From Bacillota bacterium (GTDB taxonomy: Bacteria > Bacillota > Clostridia > UBA1381), in contig JAJQAT010000010.1 of the NCBI GenBank assembly GCA_021203665.1, positions 1 to 7,149 on the forward strand: a stretch of 7,149 bases of DNA, read 5' to 3'. Under the pieces are notes generated by a model. It did no database searches and was not told where the DNA came from. It worked only from the letters and a program-made list of their open reading frames with translations. Positions within the stretch are counted from its first letter, which is position 1, and every line of letters starts with the position of its first letter. Shown piece by piece: positions 1 to 5,873 of this stretch. The position numbers and the translations under genes were made by a program.

Positions 1-2
1 AC

Positions 3-812
3 TCAACCTATTTTCAGAAGTTTTTCGGCATTTTTATAAAAAATGTTTGCCTTGTCCTCGTCCGAACCAGGCAGTGAATTTATGATTTCAACCGCGTGAC
101 CCTGCTTTTCCCACGGAGAATCTGTGGCGTGAAGGATTTTTTCACTGCCGTGGTTTTGGATTATTCGGGTAATCCGGTCTCTGTCTATATAATCCGCGGT
201 ATACGCGGTGTCCAGATATATCGGTGTGCCGACAAGGTATTTTTCCACATCGTCCCACGCGCGCCAGCCGCCGAGGTGTCCGGCAATCAGCTTATCGCCC
301 TTTATATATTCAAGCACATGAGAGAGCCTTTCGGGCATACAGTGAACGGGCGGCTCGACGCCTATATCATATCCCGCGTGCAGAACCGTGATAAGGTCAA
401 GCTCCTCGCATTTTTTCAGTATGCGCAAAGATTCCGCGCTGTCAATATAAAACTGCTGATATTCGGGGTGGAGCTTAACTCCGCGAAGTCCCTTTTCCTT
501 TATATCGTAAAGAGTGCTTTCCCAGTCCTCCTGCATAGGGTGCAGACTGCCGAATGAAAATATACCGTCGATACCGTTTATAGACTGCGCGAATTTATTG
601 ATTGTATTCGACTGTCTTACATTTGTGGCAATGGGAAGAACAACGGAGTACGCGATGTTGTTTTCTTTCATCGATTGCTTGAGCGCGTCAAGCGTGCCGG
701 GAATTACAGCCCTTTCGTTTGCTCCGCGGCTTTGTATGTTTTTTTCGAGTATGTCTATTGTTTTGGCGGCAATTTTATCCGGAAAAATATGCGTGTGGAA
801 ATCTATAACCAT
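3..812 (-). CDS. Amidohydrolase family protein (amidohydrolase_2, TIM-barrel metal-dependent hydrolase)
   Basis: This is a predicted cytoplasmic metal-dependent hydrolase or decarboxylase of 269 residues, usual for the amidohydrolase_2 (ACMSD-like) group. It starts with the metal-binding HxH motif DFHTH (His6, His8). Further likely ligands or active-site residues are Lys113 and His115 in GVKLHPEYQ, His145 in VLHAGYD, His179 in AGHLGGW and Asp231 in HATDSPW. These fall in the order expected along the barrel strands. There is no signal peptide or membrane segment. The frame is open 27 bases further upstream, to 839, but the start at 812 is preferred because GGAGGA lies 5 nt before it and the predicted transcript starts near 838. 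The gene is complete and ends in TGA at 3-5. It is transcribed divergently from the patatin-like gene. The family call is firm from the motifs. The substrate cannot be told from the sequence, and neighbours give no pathway. Confidence 0.88.
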   Translation of the reverse strand: MVIDFHTHIFPDKIAAKTIDILEKNIQSRGANERAVIPGTLDALKQSMKENNIAYSVVLPIATNVRQSNTINKFAQSINGIDGIFSFGSLHPMQEDWESTLYDIKEKGLRGVKLHPEYQQFYIDSAESLRILKKCEELDLITVLHAGYDIGVEPPVHCMPERLSHVLEYIKGDKLIAGHLGGWRAWDDVEKYLVGTPIYLDTAYTADYIDRDRITRIIQNHGSEKILHATDSPWEKQGHAVEIINSLPGSDEDKANIFYKNAEKLLKIG

Positions 813-817
813 TTTAA

Positions 818-823
818 TCCTCC
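818..823 (-). promoter_or_regulatory. Ribosome binding site that sets the amidohydrolase start
   Basis: Read on the minus strand this is GGAGGA, 5 nt before the ATG at 812-810. It supports that start over the two upstream ATGs at 839 and 836, which have no such site and lie at the predicted transcription start. Confidence 0.75.
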
Positions 824-844
824 ATTCAAGGTTCATCAAATTTT

Positions 845-873
845 ATTATACTATTCTAATTGCGAAATTTCAA
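845..873 (-). promoter_or_regulatory. Sigma-A type promoter of the amidohydrolase gene
   Basis: On the minus strand, TTGAAA (873-868) is followed after exactly 17 nt by TATAAT (850-845). That is 5/6 and 6/6 of the consensus. Transcription should begin near 838, giving a leader of about 26 nt ahead of the ATG at 812. An 8-bp palindrome GAAATTTC (864-871) overlaps the -35 box, but I would not call it an operator from this alone. Confidence 0.75.
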
Positions 874-916
874 GGTACGCGGAAAATATTTCTTGCGGAA
901 CCTCTAAATTAAAGGA

Positions 917-945
917 TGGAAAAAATACATAATATATGATATAAT
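917..945 (+). promoter_or_regulatory. Extended -10 promoter of the patatin-like gene
   Basis: TATAAT at 940-945 is preceded by TGA, making the extended -10 pattern TGnTATAAT at 937-945. A weaker -35 box, TGGAAA (4/6), lies at 917-922 with a 17-nt spacer. The start of transcription would be near 952. AAGGGTGA at 963-970 then serves as ribosome site for the ATG at 977. Confidence 0.7.
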
Positions 946-976
946 GGGATAAGAAAATACAGAAGGGTGAACTATT

Positions 977-2101
977 ATGGAATACGGTCTTGTGCTTGCG
1001 GGCGGCGGTGTGCGCGGCGCGTATCATGTGGGAGTGTGGCAGGCTCTGCGTGAAATGAGAATAAAAATATCGGCGATTTCCGGCACGTCCATAGGAGCGG
1101 TGAACGGCGCGCTTTTCGCGCAGGGCGATTACGCGGCGGCAAGAAGGCTTTGGGAGGGTATTTCCATAAATGATATAGTGGCTTTGCCCGAGGGAATAAG
1201 GGACGAAAATAATTTGTTCGCCGTTAAAAATTTTGCGGAGATATTTTCGGAAATATACAAAAACAACGGACTTGATATGTCGCCCTTGGAGGAGCTTTTG
1301 CGGGGCGTCATTGACGAGGACCGTCTCAGAAAATCACCGGTGGATTTCGGAGTGGCGGCGTTTTCGCTGACAAGGAAAAGCGGTGTGTGCAGGTTTAAGG
1401 CGGATATTCCGCAGGGCAAAATTATCGAATATCTCATGGCAAGCGTAAGTATGCCGGGATTTAAAAGAAAAACCATCGACGCGGACACATTCATGGACGG
1501 AGCCGTTTCAAACAATATGCCCGTGAATATGATGCTCGATAAGGATATAGAGAACATCATAACGGTTGACGTAAAGGGAATAGGCGTGTACAAAAGCTTT
1601 AATCTTGCCGGCAGAAATGTTATAAGCATAAAATGCGCCAAACCCAAGACCGGCATTATGGAGTTTGACAGGGAGGGCATATTAAGGAGCATAAACGAGG
1701 GATATACGGATTGTATGAAGGCGTTCGGACGCTTTAAGGGCGATATATACGCATTTAAAACGGCGGATTACAACAGAGCGCGCGGAAAATATTCCGAGGA
1801 GCTTATCCGCGGCATTGAATGCGCCGCGTCGGTGTTCGATATTGACACGCAAAGGGTGTACACCGTAAAGGCGCTTGCGAATCTTATGATGAGCGAGTAT
1901 GAAAAATACGCTGCTGCCGCGCAGATAAAAACCGACAGCGTGTTTGAAAAAATACGCAAGGCGGACGATAACGCGTTTGTGACGTGGCTTGTAAAGGCTC
2001 TCGAAAGCGGCGGAAGTGATTTTATAAAGGAAAAGATGTCGGTTTTGGGCGCGAATTATGACGCCGCGTCGGCTATTTTATATTTTAAACGGCAAAAATG
2101 A
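977..2101 (+). CDS. Patatin-like phospholipase family protein
   Basis: This is a predicted serine acyl hydrolase (lipase or phospholipase A type) of 374 residues with a Ser-Asp dyad. The N-terminal half has all three patatin signatures. The glycine-rich oxyanion loop is GGGVRGAYHVG (residues 9-19). The nucleophile elbow is GTSIG with Ser38. The second catalytic motif is DGA with Asp174, followed by the family's typical asparagine/proline-rich stretch (SNNMP). No signal peptide or membrane helix is visible, so the enzyme is probably cytoplasmic and acts on membrane lipid or acyl esters from inside. From about residue 230 the sequence no longer resembles the patatin core that I know. It is charged and probably helical, and is intact. 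The gene has its own promoter and AAGGGTGA ribosome site. It ends in TGA with no clear terminator before the next promoter, so some read-through into the HlyD-like gene is possible. Physiological substrate is unknown. Confidence 0.9.
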   Translation: MEYGLVLAGGGVRGAYHVGVWQALREMRIKISAISGTSIGAVNGALFAQGDYAAARRLWEGISINDIVALPEGIRDENNLFAVKNFAEIFSEIYKNNGLDMSPLEELLRGVIDEDRLRKSPVDFGVAAFSLTRKSGVCRFKADIPQGKIIEYLMASVSMPGFKRKTIDADTFMDGAVSNNMPVNMMLDKDIENIITVDVKGIGVYKSFNLAGRNVISIKCAKPKTGIMEFDREGILRSINEGYTDCMKAFGRFKGDIYAFKTADYNRARGKYSEELIRGIECAASVFDIDTQRVYTVKALANLMMSEYEKYAAAAQIKTDSVFEKIRKADDNAFVTWLVKALESGGSDFIKEKMSVLGANYDAASAILYFKRQK

Positions 2102-2110
2102 AAGATAGTA

Positions 2111-2146
2111 TTGTATTTAGGCGAAAAAAATTATATAATATATAAT
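2111..2146 (+). promoter_or_regulatory. Promoter of the HlyD-like/yggS/sepF/ylmH/divIVA run
   Basis: TTGTAT (2111-2116) lies 17 nt before a perfect TATAAT (2134-2139). A second perfect TATAAT follows at 2141-2146, 7 nt further on, so alternative start points are possible. Transcription should begin around 2146-2153, about 30-37 nt before the ATG at 2183. The surrounding DNA is very A/T-rich compared with the genes. Confidence 0.7.
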
Positions 2147-2182
2147 ATAGGTATATTCTTATGATTAAGGGGAAAATAACAG

Positions 2183-3367
2183 ATGAAGAAATTCTTTATC
2201 ATTGTGCTGAGCGTCGCGGTGGCGGTTTTTGCGGGGTACGGAATAAAATACGCCGTCACACCGGTAAACACACAGCAGCTCGAATATATAACGCAGGAAA
2301 AATCAATAAACACAAACGGCTTTATAGTCCGCGGCGAGTGGGTTATGTACACGCGGAGTGCCGGAACGGTGTATCATGCCGTGTCCGAGGGCGACCGCGT
2401 GCAAAAGGACAGCGTTATAGGCTCTTTCTTTTACGGGGACGTTCCGGAGGACAGCATAAAGGAGCTTTCCGTTATCGACAGTAAAATAAAAACCGCCGAG
2501 GCGAACGAAAACACAAGCTCCGTCACCTTTCTCGATTCCGCCACCGTTGAAAGCGCGATATACGAGCTTGAAAAGAATATAATAGAGGCGGCGGGAGAAA
2601 ACGATATTTTATCAATATCGGAATACAAAAAGGATATTAACAGCATAAGGCAGAATAATGAAATATCCCATGACAGCGAGCTTGAGGAGCTTCAGGCGCA
2701 AAAGGAGCAAATTTTAAGCGGTATAGGCGTTTCAAACGAGGAGATAACGGCGCAGATTTCCGGAGTGTTTACAACCTATACCGACGGATATGAATCGCTG
2801 CTTGTACCCGAGGATATTGAAACGTATGACGTGGCGTATTTCGAGTCGCTGTCGCAGTCGCCGGAAATACGCAAAATCGAAAGCAAGGTTGACGCGGGCG
2901 GCGAGGTGTGCAAGGTCGTAAACAACCATATGTGGTATGTTATGATGAATATACCCGTGGACAGCATAGAGGACTGTGACGAGGGCGACACCGTAAAGAT
3001 ACGCTTTAACAATATGGCGGACGCCGTTGTAAGCGGCACGATATATAATATATCCGACGAGCAAAACGGCAGAGCCGTCGTGACGGTAAAGTTTACCACG
3101 TATCTCGAAAGCGCGTTTTCCTACAGATTGGTTGACGTTGACTTGATATTTGAAAGCTACGACGGATACAAGGTTCCCATTCAGGCTATACATACGGACG
3201 CGGACGGAAGTCAAAAAGTGATAGGCATCAGCGAAAACAGAGAGTATGATTGCTATTGCGACATTCTCTTCAGCAATACCGACAGCGGCTATGTGATAGT
3301 CGAGTCAACGGAGGACGCGGAGAATAAGCTGTCGCAGATGGACAGAATTTTAATCGGAGAGAGGTAA
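2183..3367 (+). CDS. HlyD-like membrane fusion/efflux adaptor protein
   Basis: This 394-residue protein looks like an envelope adaptor of the HlyD/RND-MFP type. Residues 4-24 form an uncleaved-looking membrane anchor (two lysines, then a hydrophobic helix), so the rest should lie outside the cell. Residues about 47-85 resemble half of a biotinyl-lipoyl domain, with spaced glycines (SAGTV, SEGDRV, VIGSF). Residues about 90-185 are rich in Glu, Lys, Gln and Ile, as in the coiled-coil hairpin. The beta-barrel and membrane-proximal part follows. A second lipoyl-like and barrel return is suggested by YKVPIQAIHT and a C-terminal QMDRILIGER. AAGGGG at 2167-2172 is the ribosome site, somewhat far (10 nt) from the ATG. 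The stop is 7 bp from yggS, so the two are co-transcribed. No ABC, MFS or RND partner is encoded in the window. The family call is from architecture rather than a catalytic signature, so it is less certain than the others. Confidence 0.72.
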   Translation: MKKFFIIVLSVAVAVFAGYGIKYAVTPVNTQQLEYITQEKSINTNGFIVRGEWVMYTRSAGTVYHAVSEGDRVQKDSVIGSFFYGDVPEDSIKELSVIDSKIKTAEANENTSSVTFLDSATVESAIYELEKNIIEAAGENDILSISEYKKDINSIRQNNEISHDSELEELQAQKEQILSGIGVSNEEITAQISGVFTTYTDGYESLLVPEDIETYDVAYFESLSQSPEIRKIESKVDAGGEVCKVVNNHMWYVMMNIPVDSIEDCDEGDTVKIRFNNMADAVVSGTIYNISDEQNGRAVVTVKFTTYLESAFSYRLVDVDLIFESYDGYKVPIQAIHTDADGSQKVIGISENREYDCYCDILFSNTDSGYVIVESTEDAENKLSQMDRILIGER

Positions 3368-3374
3368 TTAAATC

Positions 3375-4070
3375 ATGAGCATTGCGGAAAATCTTGAAGA
3401 GGTGGAGAGGAGAATAACCGCCGCGGCGGAAAGAAGCGGACGCAGCCGCGAGGATATAACGCTTGTCGCCGTCACAAAAACGCATCCGCCGCAGATGATG
3501 AACGAGGCGATAAGGCTCGGCGTGACCGATATAGGCGAAAACAAGCCGCAGGAGGTCAGGGATAAATTTGCCGAGGTGCTGCCGGTAAAATGGCACCTTA
3601 TAGGACATTTGCAGACAAACAAGGTAAAATATGTAATAGACAAGGTATGCTTGATTCATTCCGTGGACTCGATTAAGCTTATGGATGAGATTGAGCGTCA
3701 GGCGCAAAAGCATAATCTCGACATGGATATTCTTATACAGGTGAATATATCGGGAGAGGAAAGCAAGTCGGGCATAGTCAAGGAGCAGCTGGAGGAATTA
3801 CTTATACACGCCGGCACTTTAAGCCGCGTAAAGGTCAAGGGTCTTATGACCGTGGCGCCCAAAACTGACAATCCTGTTACAAACATATTACATTTTGACA
3901 ACATACGACAACTTTTTATTGACATACAGCAAAAAAAATACGATAATGTTAGTATGGTCTACCTGTCTATGGGTATGAGTGGGGATTTTGAAACTGCCAT
4001 TGAATGCGGAGCAAATATGGTTCGCGTCGGCAGCGCCATATTCGGCGAAAGAGATTATTCTCAAAAATAA
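3375..4070 (+). CDS. yggS: YggS family pyridoxal phosphate-binding protein
   Basis: This is the PLP-homeostasis protein known as YggS/PLPBP (YlmE in Bacillus), a cytoplasmic single-domain alanine-racemase-like barrel that binds PLP without a known catalytic reaction. The length of 231 residues is normal. The PLP lysine is Lys35 in LVAVTKT. Other family motifs are IGENKPQE (53-60), WHLIGHLQTNK (73-83), HSVDS (95-99), GLMTVAP, LSMGMSGDF (197-205) and the phosphate-binding VRVGSAIFGER (216-226). The usual residue pair after GEN is Arg/Tyr-Val, and here it is Lys-Pro, a mild variation. The ribosome site GAGAGG overlaps the stop of the upstream adaptor gene, and sepF begins 23 bp downstream. Codons about 160-195 are much more A/T-rich than the rest of the gene and contain a probable promoter for the downstream genes. 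Location beside sepF is typical of Gram-positives. Confidence 0.95.
   Translation: MSIAENLEEVERRITAAAERSGRSREDITLVAVTKTHPPQMMNEAIRLGVTDIGENKPQEVRDKFAEVLPVKWHLIGHLQTNKVKYVIDKVCLIHSVDSIKLMDEIERQAQKHNLDMDILIQVNISGEESKSGIVKEQLEELLIHAGTLSRVKVKGLMTVAPKTDNPVTNILHFDNIRQLFIDIQQKKYDNVSMVYLSMGMSGDFETAIECGANMVRVGSAIFGERDYSQK
3919..3947 (+). promoter_or_regulatory. Probable internal promoter within yggS for sepF-ylmH-divIVA
   Basis: A perfect TTGACA (3919-3924) is followed by exactly 17 nt and then GATAAT (3942-3947, 5/6 of TATAAT). The spacer includes a run of eight A. Transcription would begin near 3954, giving a leader of about 140 nt ahead of sepF. By hand count only 28 of the 100 bases 3861-3960 are G or C, clearly below the surrounding gene. 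This is the best -35/-10 pair in the window, but it lies inside a coding region and is not experimentally shown. Confidence 0.6.
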
Positions 4071-4093
4071 TTTTTAAGAAAGGGAACGGAAAA

Positions 4094-4549
4094 ATGGGTT
4101 TTATCAACAGCGTTAAAAACTTTATAGGAATCGAAACAGACGATGATTACTATGATGACGATTATTATGAGGAGGAGGACGACGATATAGAGGAAGAGCC
4201 TCCGGTAAGAAGAGCTTCCTCGCAGTCAAAGAAAAGCTCCTCAAAGGTCATTCCCATAAATCCCGGAGTGACCTCAAGAATCAGAATTATGAAGCCTGCC
4301 GAGTTTGACGACTCAACAGGCATCGCGGACGAAATCAAGGGCGGAAGACTTGTGATATTCGACGTCGGAAATCTCGACGCGGGAGACGCGAGACGCGTTG
4401 TCGATTTTGTTTCGGGAGCGGCATATGGCGTGAACGGAAACGTAAGACGCGTTTCGGGCGGCATATTTGTAGCGGCGCCGAGAAATATCGACATAACGGG
4501 CGATAACCTTAAGGAGCATACCAGAAATACCTTTGACTGGAATGTGTAA
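4094..4549 (+). CDS. sepF: Cell division protein SepF
   Basis: SepF polymerises into rings, binds the FtsZ C-terminus and ties the Z-ring to the membrane. The protein has 151 residues, as in Bacillus (about 150). Residues 1-12 (MGFINSVKNFIG) form the amphipathic membrane-binding helix. Residues 14-35 are an acidic Asp/Glu/Tyr linker with a short internal repeat DDDYY, followed by a Ser/Lys-rich stretch. The SepF core covers about 65-145, with the recognisable LVIFDVGNLD, DARRVVDFVSGAAYGVNG and GGIFVAAPRNI segments. The frame is open upstream to 4004 inside yggS, but the ATG at 4094 is chosen because the helix begins there and GGGAACGG lies just before it. It follows yggS by 23 bp and is probably also served by the promoter inside yggS. 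A hairpin follows the stop codon. Confidence 0.96.
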   Translation: MGFINSVKNFIGIETDDDYYDDDYYEEEDDDIEEEPPVRRASSQSKKSSSKVIPINPGVTSRIRIMKPAEFDDSTGIADEIKGGRLVIFDVGNLDAGDARRVVDFVSGAAYGVNGNVRRVSGGIFVAAPRNIDITGDNLKEHTRNTFDWNV

Positions 4550-4553
4550 TTCG

Positions 4554-4592
4554 TACAAATACGGGCGGTAAGAGGATTGCCGCCCTTTTGTA
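4554..4592 (+). terminator. Hairpin between sepF and ylmH (attenuator or partial terminator)
   Basis: GGGCGG (4563-4568) pairs perfectly with CCGCCC (4580-4585), and a U-G and an A-U pair can extend it towards the loop. Four T follow at 4586-4589. An outer stem TACAAA (4554-4559) with TTTGTA (4587-4592) can lengthen it across a small internal loop. The T tract is short and the next gene starts only 22 nt later, so partial termination or a processing/stability role is more likely than a complete stop. Confidence 0.6.
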
Positions 4593-4601
4593 TACCGGCT
4601 C

Positions 4602-4606
4602 GGGAG
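4602..4606 (+). promoter_or_regulatory. Ribosome binding site that decides the ylmH start
   Basis: GGGAG lies 1 nt before an ATG at 4608 and 7 nt before a second in-frame ATG at 4614. Only the second has workable spacing, so the protein most likely begins MNTDAK rather than MKMNTDAK. Confidence 0.65.
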
Positions 4607-4613
4607 AATGAAA

Positions 4614-5366
4614 ATGAATACAGACGCAAAGCTGCTTACGGCGAAAATAAATGATTTGTTTACTCTTTGCGACAAGCATTGCGAGCCTAAATTTTCGGGA
4701 TTTTTGGACGGCGGCGAGATAGCCTATATAGAGGACGAGATTCGCTTTCCCTATGGGTACAACACACTTGTGTTCGGCGGATATGACGGCGCGGAGCGCG
4801 CGATGCTCGGTGTCTTTCCCGAATGGCAGGAGGCGCGCACGGAGGATTTTCCTCTTTGCGCGGCGCGTTTTGACGCGCCCAAATTCCGCGCACTCGGTCA
4901 CAGAGATTACCTCGGAACGCTTATGTCGCTCGGAATAGACAGGAGCAAAACGGGCGATATTCTCACGGATGAGGACGGCGCGTATGTTTTTGTGTGCGCG
5001 GACATAGCGGAATATGTGGTAAGAAATATAAACAAAATCGCAAATATCGGCGTCAAGGGGCATATAGTTGACATGGAGAGCTTCGTGCCGCCCGAGATTA
5101 AAACGTCGGAAAGGATGTGCGTGTGTGCGTCGCTCCGCCTTGACGCGGTCGTTGCGGCGGCATTGAAGCTTTCCCGCTCCGACACGGAAAAGCTTATATC
5201 CGGCGGGTGCGTAAAGGTGAACCACAGAGAGACGCTTGACCGCTCAAAGAGGATAAACACCGGCGATTTGCTGTCGGTGAGAAATCACGGACGATTTATT
5301 TTAAAAAATACCGGCAATACTACCGGAAAGGGCAGACTTCATATAACGGTGGAAAAATTCGTTTAA
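4614..5366 (+). CDS. ylmH: YlmH family S4-domain RNA-binding protein
   Basis: YlmH proteins are cytoplasmic RNA-binding proteins encoded next to sepF and divIVA. In Bacillus the protein has been tied to the ribosome and to rescue of stalled 50S subunits, overlapping the role of the related S4 protein RqcP. The predicted length is 250 residues. The N-terminal two-thirds is the YlmH-specific part, with FSGFLDGGEIAYIE and the FPYGYNTLVFGGYDGAERAMLGVFP region and then LGHRDYLGTLMSLGIDRSKTGDI, all characteristic. The C-terminal S4 domain lies at about residues 170-235, with LRLDAVVAAALKLSRS, LISGGCVKVN and the INTGDLLSVRNHGRF turn. The stop overlaps the ribosome site of divIVA, so the two are translationally close. 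In Bacillus ylmG lies between sepF and this gene, and it is absent here. The name is secure, while the exact cellular role in this organism is inferred. Confidence 0.93.
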   Translation: MNTDAKLLTAKINDLFTLCDKHCEPKFSGFLDGGEIAYIEDEIRFPYGYNTLVFGGYDGAERAMLGVFPEWQEARTEDFPLCAARFDAPKFRALGHRDYLGTLMSLGIDRSKTGDILTDEDGAYVFVCADIAEYVVRNINKIANIGVKGHIVDMESFVPPEIKTSERMCVCASLRLDAVVAAALKLSRSDTEKLISGGCVKVNHRETLDRSKRINTGDLLSVRNHGRFILKNTGNTTGKGRLHITVEKFV

Positions 5367-5382
5367 GGAGGGGATTATTTTG
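5365..5382 (+). promoter_or_regulatory. Perfect Shine-Dalgarno and TTG start of divIVA
   Basis: AAGGAGG (5365-5371) overlaps the ylmH stop TAA (5364-5366) and stands 8 nt before a TTG start codon at 5380. The site matches the 16S anti-SD fully, which probably makes up for the weak start codon. No ATG is found near the conserved N-terminus. Confidence 0.8.
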
Positions 5383-5820
5383 CTAAGACCTATAGATATT
5401 CAAAATAAGGAATTTGAAAAAAAGATAAAGGGCTACAGCTGTGACGAGGTTGACGATTTTTTGGACATTGTGATACAGGATTACGAGCTTTTATGCAAGG
5501 AAAATCAGACCCTAAAGGATAAAATCGGATTGCTTACGGAAACGGTGGAGCGCTACAAGCAAATGGAAAACACCATGCAGAAATCAATCGATATAGCGCG
5601 CGCCGCCGCGGAGGACGCGCGAAAGAACGCCGAAACCGAGGCTAACGCGATAATCAGCAAGGCAAAGCTCGACGCGAGCTATCTCGCGCGTCAAATCGAC
5701 GACGAGCATACCAAGCGCCACCAAGAAATGCTTGCGATTAAAAACGAAATAGACCGCTATAAAACGCAGGTTAAATCGCTATGCACAAGCGTGATAAATA
5801 TGATGGATAATATTGATTAA
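5380..5820 (+). CDS. divIVA: DivIVA domain-containing protein
   Basis: DivIVA is a coiled-coil cytoplasmic protein that gathers at strongly curved membrane, at septa and poles, and recruits division, sporulation or cell-wall partners. The protein has 146 residues (Bacillus 164). The N-terminal lipid-binding domain is clear: LRPIDIQNKEF, KKIKGYSCDEVDDFLD, then a long coiled coil from about residue 30 with a break around 60-65, ending in a second coiled coil to about 135. At the membrane-inserting loop, Bacillus has Phe-Arg-Gly-Tyr, and here it is Ile16-Lys17-Gly-Tyr, so hydrophobic and basic character is kept without the aromatic. The start is TTG, fixed by a perfect ribosome site and by the family N-terminus. 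It is the last gene of the plus-strand run and is closed by the terminator at 5825-5864. A related gene such as gpsB is an alternative, but the position after ylmH supports divIVA. Confidence 0.93.
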   Translation: MLRPIDIQNKEFEKKIKGYSCDEVDDFLDIVIQDYELLCKENQTLKDKIGLLTETVERYKQMENTMQKSIDIARAAAEDARKNAETEANAIISKAKLDASYLARQIDDEHTKRHQEMLAIKNEIDRYKTQVKSLCTSVINMMDNID

Positions 5821-5824
5821 ATAC

Positions 5825-5864
5825 AAAAGGCTGTTGACCGGGTAATACCTATCAACAGCCTTTT
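5825..5864. terminator. Bidirectional intrinsic terminator between divIVA and pfk
   Basis: AAAAGGCTGTTGA (5825-5837) and TCAACAGCCTTTT (5852-5864) are perfect 13-bp inverted arms around a 14-nt loop. The A tract on one arm and the T tract on the other give a GC-containing stem with a U tail in either direction. It lies 4 nt after the divIVA stop and 9 nt after the stop of the convergent phosphofructokinase gene, so it can serve both. Confidence 0.9.
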
Positions 5865-5873
5865 AAACGCTGA

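Noticed and set aside
810..839. Upstream ATGs at 839 and 836 as the amidohydrolase start
   Set aside because: They lie at the predicted transcription start, lack a ribosome site, and would place nine extra residues before the conserved N-terminal metal-binding strand.
864..892. Short palindromes GAAATTTC and AAATATTT in the divergent intergenic region as operators
   Set aside because: They are short and A/T-rich, do not form a paired or repeated site, and are expected by chance in such DNA.
514..912. Open frame of 132 codons on the plus strand, across the amidohydrolase start and the intergenic region
   Set aside because: It is antisense to the amidohydrolase and runs over its promoter, with no recognisable protein features or supporting ribosome site.
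2161..2484. Open frame of 107 codons on the plus strand, overlapping the start of the adaptor gene
   Set aside because: The protein is highly Arg/Gly-rich and its start has no ribosome site. The overlapping frame from 2183 has a clear membrane anchor and adaptor architecture.
4133..4199. Low-complexity Asp/Glu/Tyr codon tract in sepF as a tandem DNA repeat
   Set aside because: The acidic linker is a normal feature of SepF and the codons vary, so it is protein composition rather than a DNA repeat array.
4509..5225. Open frame of 238 codons on the minus strand, opposite ylmH
   Set aside because: It lies wholly antisense to a well-recognised gene, has no good ribosome site and has an unnatural, Arg/His-rich composition. 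It is a shadow of the ylmH codon pattern.
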